A DNA stretch of 64,000 bases from Chitinibacter sp. FCG-7 (GTDB lineage Bacteria > Pseudomonadota > Gammaproteobacteria > Burkholderiales > Chitinibacteraceae), in assembly GCF_040047665.1 (NCBI RefSeq), contig NZ_CP157355.1:62001-126000 (forward strand), given 5' to 3'. This document shows, in pieces, positions 25,511 through 34,041 of this stretch (the stretch's first letter is position 1; every line of letters begins with the position of its first letter). The position numbers were made by a program, and so were the translations under genes. The notes beneath the pieces are model-generated. The model did not search any database. It had not been told where the DNA came from and worked only from the letters and a program-made list of their open reading frames with translations.

Positions 25511-26215
25511 TCAGCGCTCCGGCAGCTGCGCCAGCGGATTGGTCGGCTGGCCTTTGAAGCGCAATTCAAAATGCAGCTTCACCGCATCAGTACCGCTTTT
25601 GCCCATTCTGGCAATCGGCTGCCCTTGGCGCACTTGCGCGCCCTCAGCCACCAGCAGCGCCTGATTATGCGCATACGTTGTCAGATACTCGCCGGCATGG
25701 CGCACAATCACCATATTGCCGTAGGCGCGGATGCCATCGCCCGCGTACACCACCTTGCCGTCGGCGGCAGCCAACACCGGGTCGCCCTCTTTACCGGCAA
25801 TATCAATCCCTTTATTGCGCGGTGGCGCATATTTGCCGACCAGATTGCCTGCGTGCGGCCAGACCAGCGACAAGCTGACCTTGGGTACGGGGGTTGCACT
25901 CGCGGCGGGTTTGCTCGCAGGCGACTTGGTGCTTGCTGGGGCTGGCGGCTTGCTTGCGCCATCGGCGCGGACACGCAAAAGCTGACCAACCGCAATATGG
26001 TTATCGCTCAACTGATTCCAGCTTTTAATATTGGCAACAGACTGATTGTGGGCCTTGGCAATCCGGTACAGCGTATCACCGGTCTGCACCCGGTAAAAAC
26101 CCGGCGCAACGCGGGTATTTCCAGCCACCGAGCCAGAATTCGTGCTGCTACAGCCCGACAAGCCGAAACCCAGCAATATCAAGGCCATAAAACAGCTGAG
26201 AAGTCGGGCAGACAT
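25511..26215 (-). CDS. LysM/LytM lipoprotein (NlpD-like, degenerate M23)
   Basis: About 234 residues: a lipoprotein signal with lipobox LSGC, a LysM domain (YRVQTGDTLYRIAKAHNQ) that binds peptidoglycan, a Pro/Ala/Ser linker, and a C-terminal LytM domain. Catalytic M23 enzymes have an HxxxD and an HxH; here the first His is Asn (NKGID) and the last motif reads KLHFELR, so one His of HxH is missing. That points to an amidase activator like NlpD or EnvC rather than an active peptidase. ATG at 26215 is preferred over a TTG at 26227. Confidence 0.85.
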   Translation of the reverse strand: MSARLLSCFMALILLGFGLSGCSSTNSGSVAGNTRVAPGFYRVQTGDTLYRIAKAHNQSVANIKSWNQLSDNHIAVGQLLRVRADGASKPPAPASTKSPASKPAASATPVPKVSLSLVWPHAGNLVGKYAPPRNKGIDIAGKEGDPVLAAADGKVVYAGDGIRAYGNMVIVRHAGEYLTTYAHNQALLVAEGAQVRQGQPIARMGKSGTDAVKLHFELRFKGQPTNPLAQLPER

Positions 26216-26223
26216 CAGCACGC

Positions 26224-26775
26224 TCAAGCCTTGCCTTGCGACAAGCCCAGCGCCAGCCAGCCACTTAGGCCGATTTTTTCCAGTGTGGCGATATTGCGCT
26301 CGAAAATGCTTTCCGGATTGGGAAAGGCCGCAACCGCCTTGGCGATACTGTCTTCGCGCAGCAAGTGCAAAATCGGAAACGGTGCCCGATTGGTGTAATT
26401 GCCGATGTCACCCGGCTCGGTATCGGCAAACTGAAAATCTGGATGAAAGCTAGCAATTTGCAGTATGCCTTCCAGCTCGTGTTCGGCCACCACTTCGTCG
26501 GCAATGGTCAGAAAATCGTTGAAGACGTCAAAGTCAGGAAACAGCGTTGGATGAATCAGCAGCGTGGTATCGACTTCATCAGCGCTAACGCCAGCCAGAA
26601 AATCCAGCTCGCGATCCAGATCGTCCAGAAAACCATCCAGATGCCGGGCGTGCGAGACGACAAAACGGATCTGGTTTTTCACATACACCGCTTTGGCAAA
26701 CGGACACAAATTAAGCCCGATGACTGCCTGCTCCAGCCAGTGCCGCGTTTTTTCGATGACCAGTTCGTCCGACAT
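26224..26775 (-). CDS. DUF1415 domain protein
   Basis: A 183-residue protein with the DUF1415 hallmarks: WLEQAVIGLNLCPFAKAV near 13-30, TTLLIHP near 70, and LEGILQIASFHPDFQF near 100, ending with the NRAPFPILHLLRE stretch. The conserved Cys and His suggest a metal or redox site, but no function is known. It stands just ahead of the LysM/LytM lipoprotein gene. Confidence 0.9.
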   Translation of the reverse strand: MSDELVIEKTRHWLEQAVIGLNLCPFAKAVYVKNQIRFVVSHARHLDGFLDDLDRELDFLAGVSADEVDTTLLIHPTLFPDFDVFNDFLTIADEVVAEHELEGILQIASFHPDFQFADTEPGDIGNYTNRAPFPILHLLREDSIAKAVAAFPNPESIFERNIATLEKIGLSGWLALGLSQGKA

Positions 26776-26897
26776 GCCTTTTACCTTGTTGATATTGCCA
26801 ATAGCGCGATTTTACCGGGCTTTGGGCGCAAGGCGCAGCGTCAAGACAAGAAATAACGCGCATACCGGGTGGTAAAACTGCCACTGCGACGCAGAAA

Positions 26898-27392
26898 TTA
26901 ACGTGCGGGCAGTTTTTCCAGCTCAGCCACCACCAGCTTGGCCATGTCTTGCAGCATTTCAACTTCAAATGGCGCAAGGCTTCTGGGCTGACGATCTATC
27001 AGGCACAGCGTACCGACGTTGCAGCCATTGGCAGCCTGCAGCGGCGCGCCCGCATAAAAGCGGATTTGCGGCTCACCAGTGACCAGCGGATTGTCGGCAA
27101 AGCGACTATCCAGCAAGGCATTTTCAACAATCATGACGTCGTTTTGCAAAATAGCATGCCCGCAAAACGAAATATCGCGCGCGGTCTCGCTGGCATCAAG
27201 ACCGCAGGCCGATTTAAACCACTGCCGGTTCACGTCCACCAAGCTGATCAGCGCTATCGGCACGCGAAAAAAACTTGCCGCAACGCGGGTTAAATTATCA
27301 AAACGCTCCTCGGGTGGCGTATCAAGGATTAAAAAATTGCGCAAGGTGGCAATGCGTAGCGCTTCATCACTGGCGACTGCGGGTGCTTTCAT
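26898..27392 (-). CDS. Stand-alone GAF domain protein
   Basis: A 164-residue single GAF domain: RFDNLTRVAASFFRVPIALISLVDVNRQWFKSACGL near 30-65, CGHAILQNDVMIVENALLDSRF, and a C-terminal GTLCLIDRQPRSLAPFEVEMLQDMA. Such domains usually precede a histidine kinase or GGDEF domain; here the frame stops right after the domain, so it is either a free ligand-binding protein or a partner of another sensor. The ligand is unknown. Confidence 0.85.
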   Translation of the reverse strand: MKAPAVASDEALRIATLRNFLILDTPPEERFDNLTRVAASFFRVPIALISLVDVNRQWFKSACGLDASETARDISFCGHAILQNDVMIVENALLDSRFADNPLVTGEPQIRFYAGAPLQAANGCNVGTLCLIDRQPRSLAPFEVEMLQDMAKLVVAELEKLPAR

Positions 27393-27453
27393 TCTGGGTC
27401 AGCCCTCTCTTTGAGTTCTGATTATAGATAGAGATAGCCCCGCAGTGCAGCAA

Positions 27454-29847
27454 CTAGTTGCAGGCGCAGCTGCCAGTGTGCGCTGGAGTGAATACGCGTG
27501 TGGCATCAATCACAATGCGCTGCCCCTGGGCAAGTGCCGCGCGTGCTGCATGCGTGGCGGTCAGCATATTGGCCAGCGCCGCTTCGGTTTCCGGCCAACC
27601 GCGTGTTTTCAGGCCGCAATCGGGATTGATCCACAGTTGCTCAGCCGGAACGACTTCGAGCGCTTTGGCGATCAGCCGCAACATCTCATTCACCTGCGGC
27701 ACGCGCGGGCTGTGAATATCGTAAACGCCGGGGCCGATTTCATTTGGATAGCTGAAATGGCCGAAAGCTTCGAGCAATTCCATATCCGAACGGCTGGTTT
27801 CAATCGTGATCACATCGGCGTCCATCGCCGCAATCGCGGGCAGAATGTCGTTAAATTCCGAATAGCACATATGCGTGTGAATCTGCGTGTCATTGGCAAC
27901 GCCCGAGGCCGAAATCCGGAAAGCACGCCCAGCCCAAGCCAGATAGTCTGCCCAATCGGCTTGTTTCAATGGCAAACCTTCGCGGAAAGCTGGTTCGTCA
28001 ATCTGGATAATGCCGATGCCAGCGGCCTCCAGATCACACACCTCATCACGAATCGCCAGCGCGATCTGATCGCAAGTGGTCGAGCGCGGCTGATCGTCAC
28101 GTACGAATGACCATTGCAAAATCGTCACCGGCCCGGTCAGCATGCCTTTCATCGGCTTTGTAGTCAGGCTTTGCGCGTAGCTCGACCAAGCCACGGTCAT
28201 TGGCTTATTTCGTGACACGTCACCGAACAAGATCGGCGGTTTAACGCAGCGACTGCCATAGCTTTGCACCCAGCCAAATTGCGTAAATGCAAAGCCCGCC
28301 AGCTGCTCGCCAAAATACTCAACCATATCGTTGCGCTCGGCTTCGCCGTGCACCGGCACATCAATGCCTAATTGGTCCTGCTTTTGCACCACCAGCGCGA
28401 TCTCGGCCTTCATTGCTGCTTCGTACTGCTCAACCGAAATTTCACCGCGTTTAAATGCCGCCCGCGCAGCGCGAATTTCCTTGGTTTGCGGGAACGAGCC
28501 TATCGTCGTCGTTGGCAGCACTGGCAGATTAAAGCGTGCGCGCTGCGCTGCCTGACGCGTCACAAACGGTGCCAGACGCTGATCGATCTGCCCATCCAGA
28601 TTGGCCAGCCTTACCGCCACCGCCGGATTATGAATCCGCTGGGAGGTGCGACGTGCATGCTGCGCGGCCTGGTTTGTTGCCAGCTCGGCGCTGACATCCT
28701 GCCCGTTGAGCGCTTGTTTCAGAATGCTCAATTCAGCCAGTTTTTGCTTGGCAAATGCCAGCCACGATTTCAACTCGCTATCAAGCTGCGCCTCCTTCGT
28801 TTCTTGTTCCAGATCAACCGGCGTATGCAGCAATGAGCAGCTAGGCGCAATCCACAGCGCAGCTCCCAGGCTGGCGTGCACAGCTTGCAATTTTCTCAGT
28901 GCCTGCCCCAGATCTGCAGCCCAGATATTGCGGCCATCAATGATGCCAACCGACAGTATTTTTGGCGTTTTTTGCGCAGCCCAGACATCGGCAAACGGCG
29001 AGAGCTGGTCTGGCGCACGCACTGCATCAATATGCACGCCAGCCAGCGGCAAATCGGCCAGCAATTGAGCGTGCTCGGCAACCGAATCAAAATACGTCGC
29101 CAGCAAGATGGGCACGCCCGCACAAGCCAGCGTGCGATAAACTGGCTCAAATGCACTCACCCACTCAGCAGGTAGCGACAAAGCCAGAATCGGCTCGTCA
29201 AGCTGCAGATGCGCCACGCCCAGACTCGCCAGCTGACCAACAACACGGGTATAGGCTGCAACAATAGCGGGAATAAGCTCTAGCTTGCTATACCCATCCT
29301 GCTTGCATTTGGACAACCACAAGAAAGTCAAAGGCCCCGGCAGCACCACTTTAGCCTGATGGCCTTGCGCCAGCGCGTCTGCTACCTCGTCAAACAACCA
29401 GTTCACCCCCCCGTCAAAGCGGGTTTGGCGACTGAGCTCGGGCACCAGATAGTGGTAGTTGGTATCGAAATACTTGGTCATTTCCATCGCAAACTGCTCG
29501 GTATTACCGCGAGCGAGTTCGAAATATTGCGGCAGGCTCAGGGCCTGGGCGTCAAAGCCGAAACGCGGTGGAATCGCGCCAAGTAGTGCCGCCGTATTCA
29601 GTATCTGGTCGTACCAGGCAAAATCGCCCACGGTGACAAAATCCAGCCCTGCTGCGGCCTGCCAATCCCAGTGACGACGGCGCAGCGTCTGGCCGGTTTG
29701 CGCTAACTCGGCCTCACCGATTTCGCCACGCCAGAATTTTTCCAGCGCAAATTTGAGCTCGCGCTGCGCACCGATGCGCGGAAAGCCCAGAATATGCGCC
29801 TTCACGCCCAGATCATTCACGCCACTTAATGCATTAATCGTACTCAT
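27454..29847 (-). CDS. metE: Cobalamin-independent methionine synthase
   Basis: MetE methylates homocysteine with methyltetrahydropteroyl-triglutamate in the last step of methionine synthesis, without B12. The 797 residues include both barrels; the zinc and homocysteine site appears in HTHMCYSEF and in [11 protein letters not shown] near the C-terminus, which is intact. ATG at 29847 has GAGGTG upstream; a frame five codons longer is less likely. It is divergent from a MetR-like regulator. Having MetE fits an organism whose B12 supply varies, given the cobalamin cluster downstream. Confidence 0.97.
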   Translation of the reverse strand: MSTINALSGVNDLGVKAHILGFPRIGAQRELKFALEKFWRGEIGEAELAQTGQTLRRRHWDWQAAAGLDFVTVGDFAWYDQILNTAALLGAIPPRFGFDAQALSLPQYFELARGNTEQFAMEMTKYFDTNYHYLVPELSRQTRFDGGVNWLFDEVADALAQGHQAKVVLPGPLTFLWLSKCKQDGYSKLELIPAIVAAYTRVVGQLASLGVAHLQLDEPILALSLPAEWVSAFEPVYRTLACAGVPILLATYFDSVAEHAQLLADLPLAGVHIDAVRAPDQLSPFADVWAAQKTPKILSVGIIDGRNIWAADLGQALRKLQAVHASLGAALWIAPSCSLLHTPVDLEQETKEAQLDSELKSWLAFAKQKLAELSILKQALNGQDVSAELATNQAAQHARRTSQRIHNPAVAVRLANLDGQIDQRLAPFVTRQAAQRARFNLPVLPTTTIGSFPQTKEIRAARAAFKRGEISVEQYEAAMKAEIALVVQKQDQLGIDVPVHGEAERNDMVEYFGEQLAGFAFTQFGWVQSYGSRCVKPPILFGDVSRNKPMTVAWSSYAQSLTTKPMKGMLTGPVTILQWSFVRDDQPRSTTCDQIALAIRDEVCDLEAAGIGIIQIDEPAFREGLPLKQADWADYLAWAGRAFRISASGVANDTQIHTHMCYSEFNDILPAIAAMDADVITIETSRSDMELLEAFGHFSYPNEIGPGVYDIHSPRVPQVNEMLRLIAKALEVVPAEQLWINPDCGLKTRGWPETEAALANMLTATHAARAALAQGQRIVIDATRVFTPAHTGSCACN
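29247..29295. repeat. 49-bp paired inverted element, copy 5 (GGGTATA / TATACCC)
   Basis: Perfectly complementary 7-bp arms with the 42-bp offset, inside metE. On the coding strand the arms fall on GGG TAT and TAT ACC, using an uncommon glycine codon. Confidence 0.7.
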
Positions 29848-29959
29848 TACAAAACACCTCATCCATGAAAGTGATTTGCATAGTACGCCGCACAGCGATA
29901 TGATTACAGCTCATTATTTTTGCAATCAACGTGAAAATAACTAATCAATCGGAATAAGC

Positions 29960-30880
29960 ATGCAATCCCTACTCGAACTTCGCCACCTGAAAACCATTAC
30001 CGCCATTAGCGAAGCAGGCAGCCTGACGCGCGCCGCAGAACGCCTGCACCTAACGCAATCGGCGCTCTCGCATCAGGTACGCCTACTAGAAGATCACTAC
30101 GGGCTGCCACTGTTTGCACGCAAATCCAGCCCGCTCAAGCTCACCGCAGCAGGCGAAAAACTCGCGGCACTGGCACAGGAAGTACTGCCCGCGATTGCCG
30201 CCACCGAACGCGATATTGCGCGGCTGCGCGAGGGGCAAGCAGGCCAGCTGCGCATTGCGGTGGAATGCCACACCTGTTTTGACTGGCTGATGCCGGCGAT
30301 GGATCAGTTTCGCCATCACTGGCCGGAAGTGGAGCTGGATATTGTGTCGGGCTTTCACGCCGACCCAGTGCAGCTGCTGTACGAAGATCGCGCCGATATT
30401 GCAATTGTGTCCGAAGTCGAGGCACAGCCCGAGCTGACGCATCTGCCACTCTTTAGCTACGATATGGTCGCGCTGCTGGCACTTGACCACACGCTGGCGG
30501 CCAAGCCATATCTGGAAGCTGCCGATTTTGCCAGCGACACGCTGATTACCTATCCGGTGCCCGACGAGATGCTTGATCTGCTGCGCAAAGTACTGAAACC
30601 CGCTGGCATCAACCCCAAACGCCGCCCCACCGAGCTAACAGTCGCCATGCTGCAACTGGTCGCCAGCCGCCGTGGCATCGCCGCGCTACCGCGCTGGAGT
30701 GTGCAATCGTATCTGGATCGCGGCTATGTACTGGCCAAACCGATTACCGCGCAAGGACTGAAAAGCGAGCTGCACGCCGCGCTACACAGCGAACGCAAAC
30801 AGGCCGCCTATCTGCTGGATTTTGTGGAAACCATGCGCCAGGTCAGCGTACAGAATCTGCCGGATGTGGTGTTGCTATGA
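29960..30880 (+). CDS. metR: LysR-family regulator MetR
   Basis: A 306-residue LysR-type regulator. The N-terminal winged HTH (RHLKTITAISEAGSLTRAAERLHLTQSALSHQV) and the effector domain with VECHTCFDWLMPAMDQFR match MetR, which activates metE with homocysteine as co-effector. Divergent placement 112 bp from metE is the classic arrangement. I could not find a convincing TGAA-N5-TTCA box in the gap, so the site remains unassigned. Confidence 0.94.
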   Translation: MQSLLELRHLKTITAISEAGSLTRAAERLHLTQSALSHQVRLLEDHYGLPLFARKSSPLKLTAAGEKLAALAQEVLPAIAATERDIARLREGQAGQLRIAVECHTCFDWLMPAMDQFRHHWPEVELDIVSGFHADPVQLLYEDRADIAIVSEVEAQPELTHLPLFSYDMVALLALDHTLAAKPYLEAADFASDTLITYPVPDEMLDLLRKVLKPAGINPKRRPTELTVAMLQLVASRRGIAALPRWSVQSYLDRGYVLAKPITAQGLKSELHAALHSERKQAAYLLDFVETMRQVSVQNLPDVVLL

Positions 30881-30910
30881 GTGATGCGGCAGGTTAGCGA
30901 TCATGACAGC

Positions 30911-31384
30911 TCACACAGAATCCGCCATGCATTTTTCCATGAAAACTTCTGCGACGGGATTGTCATTGTATTTGGGAATTTCATAAAAGCCATGCTTCCT
31001 AAATATGGCCAATGCAGCCGTTGACTGCTTCATGCTGTCCAGTCTGATCTTTTTGAGGCCGGATAATTTTGCAAAACCAATCGCATGAGCTATCAATGCA
31101 CCACCAAGCCCTTGGCGCTGGTGCGATGGCAAGACGAAATAGCGTTTTATCTCACCAACACATGCGTTCTGGTCAATAATCCTGACAGCAATACAACCAA
31201 TGATGGATGCATTTTCCAGTAGCAGCCAGAAATCCCCGCCGTCATGCTGATAGCTTGCCTGAATATGCTTAATATCTGCGGGTAAATTAGCCCGATCAAG
31301 CGTGCACCCTCGATGAGCCTGCACAAATTGCAGGAATTCTTCTACCTTATTCTGCAATTCAGGCCGAAATGAGATCAAATTCAT
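30911..31384 (-). CDS. GNAT-family N-acetyltransferase
   Basis: A 157-residue GNAT protein. Acetyl-CoA binding motif A is visible as EIKRYFVLPSHQRQGLGGALIAHAIGFA, and the C-terminal part has ALAIFRKHGFYEIPKYN. The substrate is unknown. It overlaps the upstream MscS-type gene by 4 bp. Its DNA looks less GC-rich than the surroundings, a weak hint of recent acquisition. Confidence 0.87.
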   Translation of the reverse strand: MNLISFRPELQNKVEEFLQFVQAHRGCTLDRANLPADIKHIQASYQHDGGDFWLLLENASIIGCIAVRIIDQNACVGEIKRYFVLPSHQRQGLGGALIAHAIGFAKLSGLKKIRLDSMKQSTAALAIFRKHGFYEIPKYNDNPVAEVFMEKCMADSV

Positions 31385-32274
31385 CGAGACTCCGAAAGCG
31401 GTTCAGGCTGAGTAATTCCAGCCGATTGCGGAGACTGCTGTCGTAAAAACTCGCGCAAGACGGCCTGCTCGACTTTGGCGCGCTGGCCTAGCGGTACTGG
31501 CAATTGCAACTGGAAGGCAATCGAGTCGAGCTCTTCCAGATCGATTCTGACGCGGGGCTCAAGCACTAGGGCATTGAGCACCTGCATGTTTTGCTGCTCT
31601 TGCGCGTGCAAGGCCAGCTCCTGCTCGTAGCTCACAATGGCCTGCTGGCCAGCTGCAAGCAAAACGGATTCGGCTGCCTGCCAGTCGTCATCGCGGGCAA
31701 TACGCACATGGACGGTGTGCATCACAAACTGCCCCAACCGCGTTTCATTAAACACCGGATTGGCCAGCAACAGACTATTGGGGATCGTCACCACGCGCCC
31801 CACAGTACCCTGCTGGGCGCTGGCATAGCTTGATTCGGCCACCGTAAACGACAGCACATTGGTATCGACCACCTGCCCCTTGAGTTTATTAAACTCGATG
31901 CGATCGCCCACGCTAAACGCGTGCGTGCTGGTGCGGTAGATCGAGCCCATCAGACACATAATCATTTCTTTGGTGGCCAGCACCAGCGCGGCGGCAATGG
32001 CGACCAGCGACACGGCTAGCGTTTGCAGCTCGCGCCCCCAGATAAACAGCAAACCGGCCAGAAACAGCAGCAGCCACATATTGCGCAAAGTCACCAGCCA
32101 GCGGCGTTTAACCTCAACGCTCAGATCGGTACGTCTCAGTACCGAGCGCTTGACCAGGGCTCGCGCAATCACCAGCAAGACCATAAAAATCAGCGTGGCG
32201 GCCACATCGTGCTGCGTGGGTTTATCCACCGCCGAGGGCAATAAATCATTCAACCATTGTGGCGGAAAGTACAT
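31381..32274 (-). CDS. MscS-family mechanosensitive channel protein
   Basis: A 297-residue membrane protein with hydrophobic segments at about 20-45, 62-80 and 85-110. The pore and beta domain follow: LVAIAAALVLATKEMIMCLMGSIYRTSTHAFSVGDRIEFNKLKGQVVDTNVLSFTVAE spread over 90-148. A cytosolic alpha/beta domain ends the protein. It would release solutes on hypo-osmotic shock; close homologues are sometimes regulated by other signals. Confidence 0.88.
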   Translation of the reverse strand: MYFPPQWLNDLLPSAVDKPTQHDVAATLIFMVLLVIARALVKRSVLRRTDLSVEVKRRWLVTLRNMWLLLFLAGLLFIWGRELQTLAVSLVAIAAALVLATKEMIMCLMGSIYRTSTHAFSVGDRIEFNKLKGQVVDTNVLSFTVAESSYASAQQGTVGRVVTIPNSLLLANPVFNETRLGQFVMHTVHVRIARDDDWQAAESVLLAAGQQAIVSYEQELALHAQEQQNMQVLNALVLEPRVRIDLEELDSIAFQLQLPVPLGQRAKVEQAVLREFLRQQSPQSAGITQPEPLSESR

Positions 32275-32311
32275 CGATTTTTCTCCCGAATCAGCTCAGA
32301 AAGCAGTCTCG

Positions 32312-32341
32312 CCGATAAAAAAGCCCTGCAGTGCAGGGCTT
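32312..32341 (-). terminator. Terminator after the 56-residue gene
   Basis: On the minus strand AAGCCCTGCA and TGCAGGGCTT form a 10-bp stem running straight into TTTTTTATC. It ends the leftward transcript of the short gene at 32372-32542. Confidence 0.8.
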
Positions 32342-32371
32342 GGGCGGGCACCAATCTGGATTGCCGACGGA

Positions 32372-32542
32372 TTATGACTTGATCAGAATCTCGTTGTAAC
32401 GCACCGACACCGCTTGCTCCAACTGCTCGGCGCTAGGCAGAGATTTATTGGCAATCAGCAGATTTTGCAAGACTTTTTCGGCTTCGCGCAGCAGGTAACG
32501 TTTTTGCTGACGTTTGCTCAGGCGTTTGATTTTAGCGTTCAT
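32372..32542 (-). CDS. Small basic protein of 56 residues
   Basis: A short open frame beginning MNAKIKRLSKRQQKRYLLRE and ending YNEILIKS. The first half is strongly basic, the second a charged helix (EAEKVLQNLLIANKSL). GAGG lies seven bases before the ATG, and a textbook terminator sits 30 bp past the stop, so it is very probably expressed. The family is not recognised; a nucleic-acid or ribosome-associated role would be a guess from charge alone. Confidence 0.7.
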   Translation of the reverse strand: MNAKIKRLSKRQQKRYLLREAEKVLQNLLIANKSLPSAEQLEQAVSVRYNEILIKS

Positions 32543-32572
32543 GGTAAACCTCGGTGGACTGTGTAGCTGCGA

Positions 32573-33280
32573 TTATACATTGATCTCTTGTGATTCAGCC
32601 TGCTTGTGCTGGGGCACCATCACCGGCTGGCCCTGCGCCATTTTCGCCAGATTCGGCGGTGGCGTAATGCCCATCGAAACATAAATGCTGGTCAGCTTAT
32701 CGACGCCAATATTGGCCGGGCGTATCCATTCCTTGGGCACATAGAGCAAACCACCGCCAATCGGTACGGGCGCGGTGGGCACCAGTATCACCTGATATTC
32801 ACGCCCTTCAATATCCACCGGCTCGGGGTTGGGCATCAGCGCCAGCACGGCAATACCGTCGCCACCAAAGACACACCACACCGGGCTCATCGCACCAATA
32901 TCGGCATCCTGCTTTTGATCGAGCAGGCCGACAAAGCGATCCGCCAGATTATACAAACTGCCAATCACCGGGATGCGGCGCACCGTGCGATCAACCAATC
33001 CGGCCAGCGGCTTTTTGAGCCTGGATTGCACCACAATGCCCAGCAGATAAATCGCGCCAATCAGCAGCAAAGTCCCCGCCAGATATTGCAAGACCGGGTT
33101 TTTGACAAACGATTGACCAAAAAATGCAAACAAGCGCCCCACCAGACTACTCGGGCCGATATAGCTATTGAGCAGATTCAGCGCCCAGGCCAGTAGCGAC
33201 ACGGTCACCATTAACGGTAACAGCGCCAATAATCCGGCCAGCCAGGTACTCAATACACTTTTCAAACTGCGTTTAACCAT
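32573..33280 (-). CDS. DUF502 family membrane protein
   Basis: A 235-residue protein with two N-terminal membrane segments (about 12-38 and 62-85), then the DUF502 core RIPVIGSLYNLADRFVGLL and VLVPTAPVPIGGGLLYVPKEWI near 165-188. The family is widespread in Proteobacteria and plants, where relatives affect membrane trafficking; the bacterial function is not established. It is followed 30 bp later by the 56-residue gene. Confidence 0.92.
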   Translation of the reverse strand: MVKRSLKSVLSTWLAGLLALLPLMVTVSLLAWALNLLNSYIGPSSLVGRLFAFFGQSFVKNPVLQYLAGTLLLIGAIYLLGIVVQSRLKKPLAGLVDRTVRRIPVIGSLYNLADRFVGLLDQKQDADIGAMSPVWCVFGGDGIAVLALMPNPEPVDIEGREYQVILVPTAPVPIGGGLLYVPKEWIRPANIGVDKLTSIYVSMGITPPPNLAKMAQGQPVMVPQHKQAESQEINV

Positions 33281-33303
33281 ACATCCCCTTTATATATATA
33301 CCA

Positions 33304-33352
33304 CGGTATAGCGCTACAGAGCAGACCAACATTACTCCTGAAAGCAATACCC
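33304..33352. repeat. 49-bp paired inverted element, copy 6 (CGGTATA / AATACCC)
   Basis: GGTAT and ATACC at the 42-bp offset in the gap upstream of the DUF502 gene. The interior holds CTACAGAGCA (33314-33323), a word shared with the copies at 704 and 43276. Just to the right, GGTG...CACC around 33356-33388 makes another short inverted repeat. Confidence 0.65.
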
Positions 33353-33423
33353 ATTAGGTGAAATTCGCTACGCTCAGTGCACCCTACACAACTTTCAATC
33401 GGGCTCCAATTGCGCAGCGCAGA

Positions 33424-33957
33424 TTAAATCGCATCTCGATATTTGCTCATCAGCCGCACATAATGCGCTGCTGAGTAATTAAAGTGTGCGATTTCTTCTG
33501 CCGTCAGTGCGCGCACTTCCTTGGCCGGACGCCCCATATACAGATGGCCGGATTTAAGTACTTTACCGGGAGGCACCAGCGATCCGGCACCGATCATCAC
33601 ATGATCTTCAATCACGACACGATCGAGCACAATCGTTCCCATCCCGATCAGGCATTCATTGCCAATCGTACAGCCGTGCAGCATCACGCCATGACCAATC
33701 GTGACGCGCTCGCCAATCACCAGCGGCGCACCTAGCGGATCGTCGGCGCGTTTGTGCGTGGTGTGCAGCACGCTGCAATCCTGCACATTCGAATCGGCGC
33801 CGATATGGATATGATTCACGTCGCCACGCAGCACCGCACCCGGCCAGATCGACACATTGCTGCCGAGTTTCACTTCGCCAATCACACTCGCCTGTGCGTG
33901 CACCCAGGCACCATCGCCGATTTGTGGCGCAATGCCGTCGAATTGTTCAATTGCCAT
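33424..33957 (-). CDS. Gamma-class carbonic anhydrase-like protein (YrdA family)
   Basis: A 177-residue left-handed beta-helix protein with repeated hexapeptides (IGEVKLGSNVSIWPGAVLRGD). The three zinc-binding His of the class are seen in HTTHKR and GHGVMLHGC. YrdA-type proteins bind metal, but carbonic anhydrase activity is often absent, so the enzymatic role is uncertain. ATG at 33957 begins MAIEQFDGI; the frame extends to 33999 without family similarity. Divergent from prlC. Confidence 0.92.
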   Translation of the reverse strand: MAIEQFDGIAPQIGDGAWVHAQASVIGEVKLGSNVSIWPGAVLRGDVNHIHIGADSNVQDCSVLHTTHKRADDPLGAPLVIGERVTIGHGVMLHGCTIGNECLIGMGTIVLDRVVIEDHVMIGAGSLVPPGKVLKSGHLYMGRPAKEVRALTAEEIAHFNYSAAHYVRLMSKYRDAI

Positions 33958-34041
33958 AATCTGTCTCGCTACCTTGAAATTAGTCGCGCAAGCGCCCATT
34001 TAAATTGCATCTGATCAATGCGATTCTACCTGAGAGCAACC

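Noticed and set aside
25301..26398. Plus-strand open frame of about 365 codons across the LysM/LytM gene
   Set aside because: Low-complexity, arginine-rich translation, antisense to a well-supported lipoprotein gene and crossing a terminator hairpin.
29848..29959. MetR binding site between metE and metR
   Set aside because: Only half-site-like words (ATGAAAGTGA, GTGAAAATAA) are present; none forms the TGAA-N5-TTCA palindrome convincingly.
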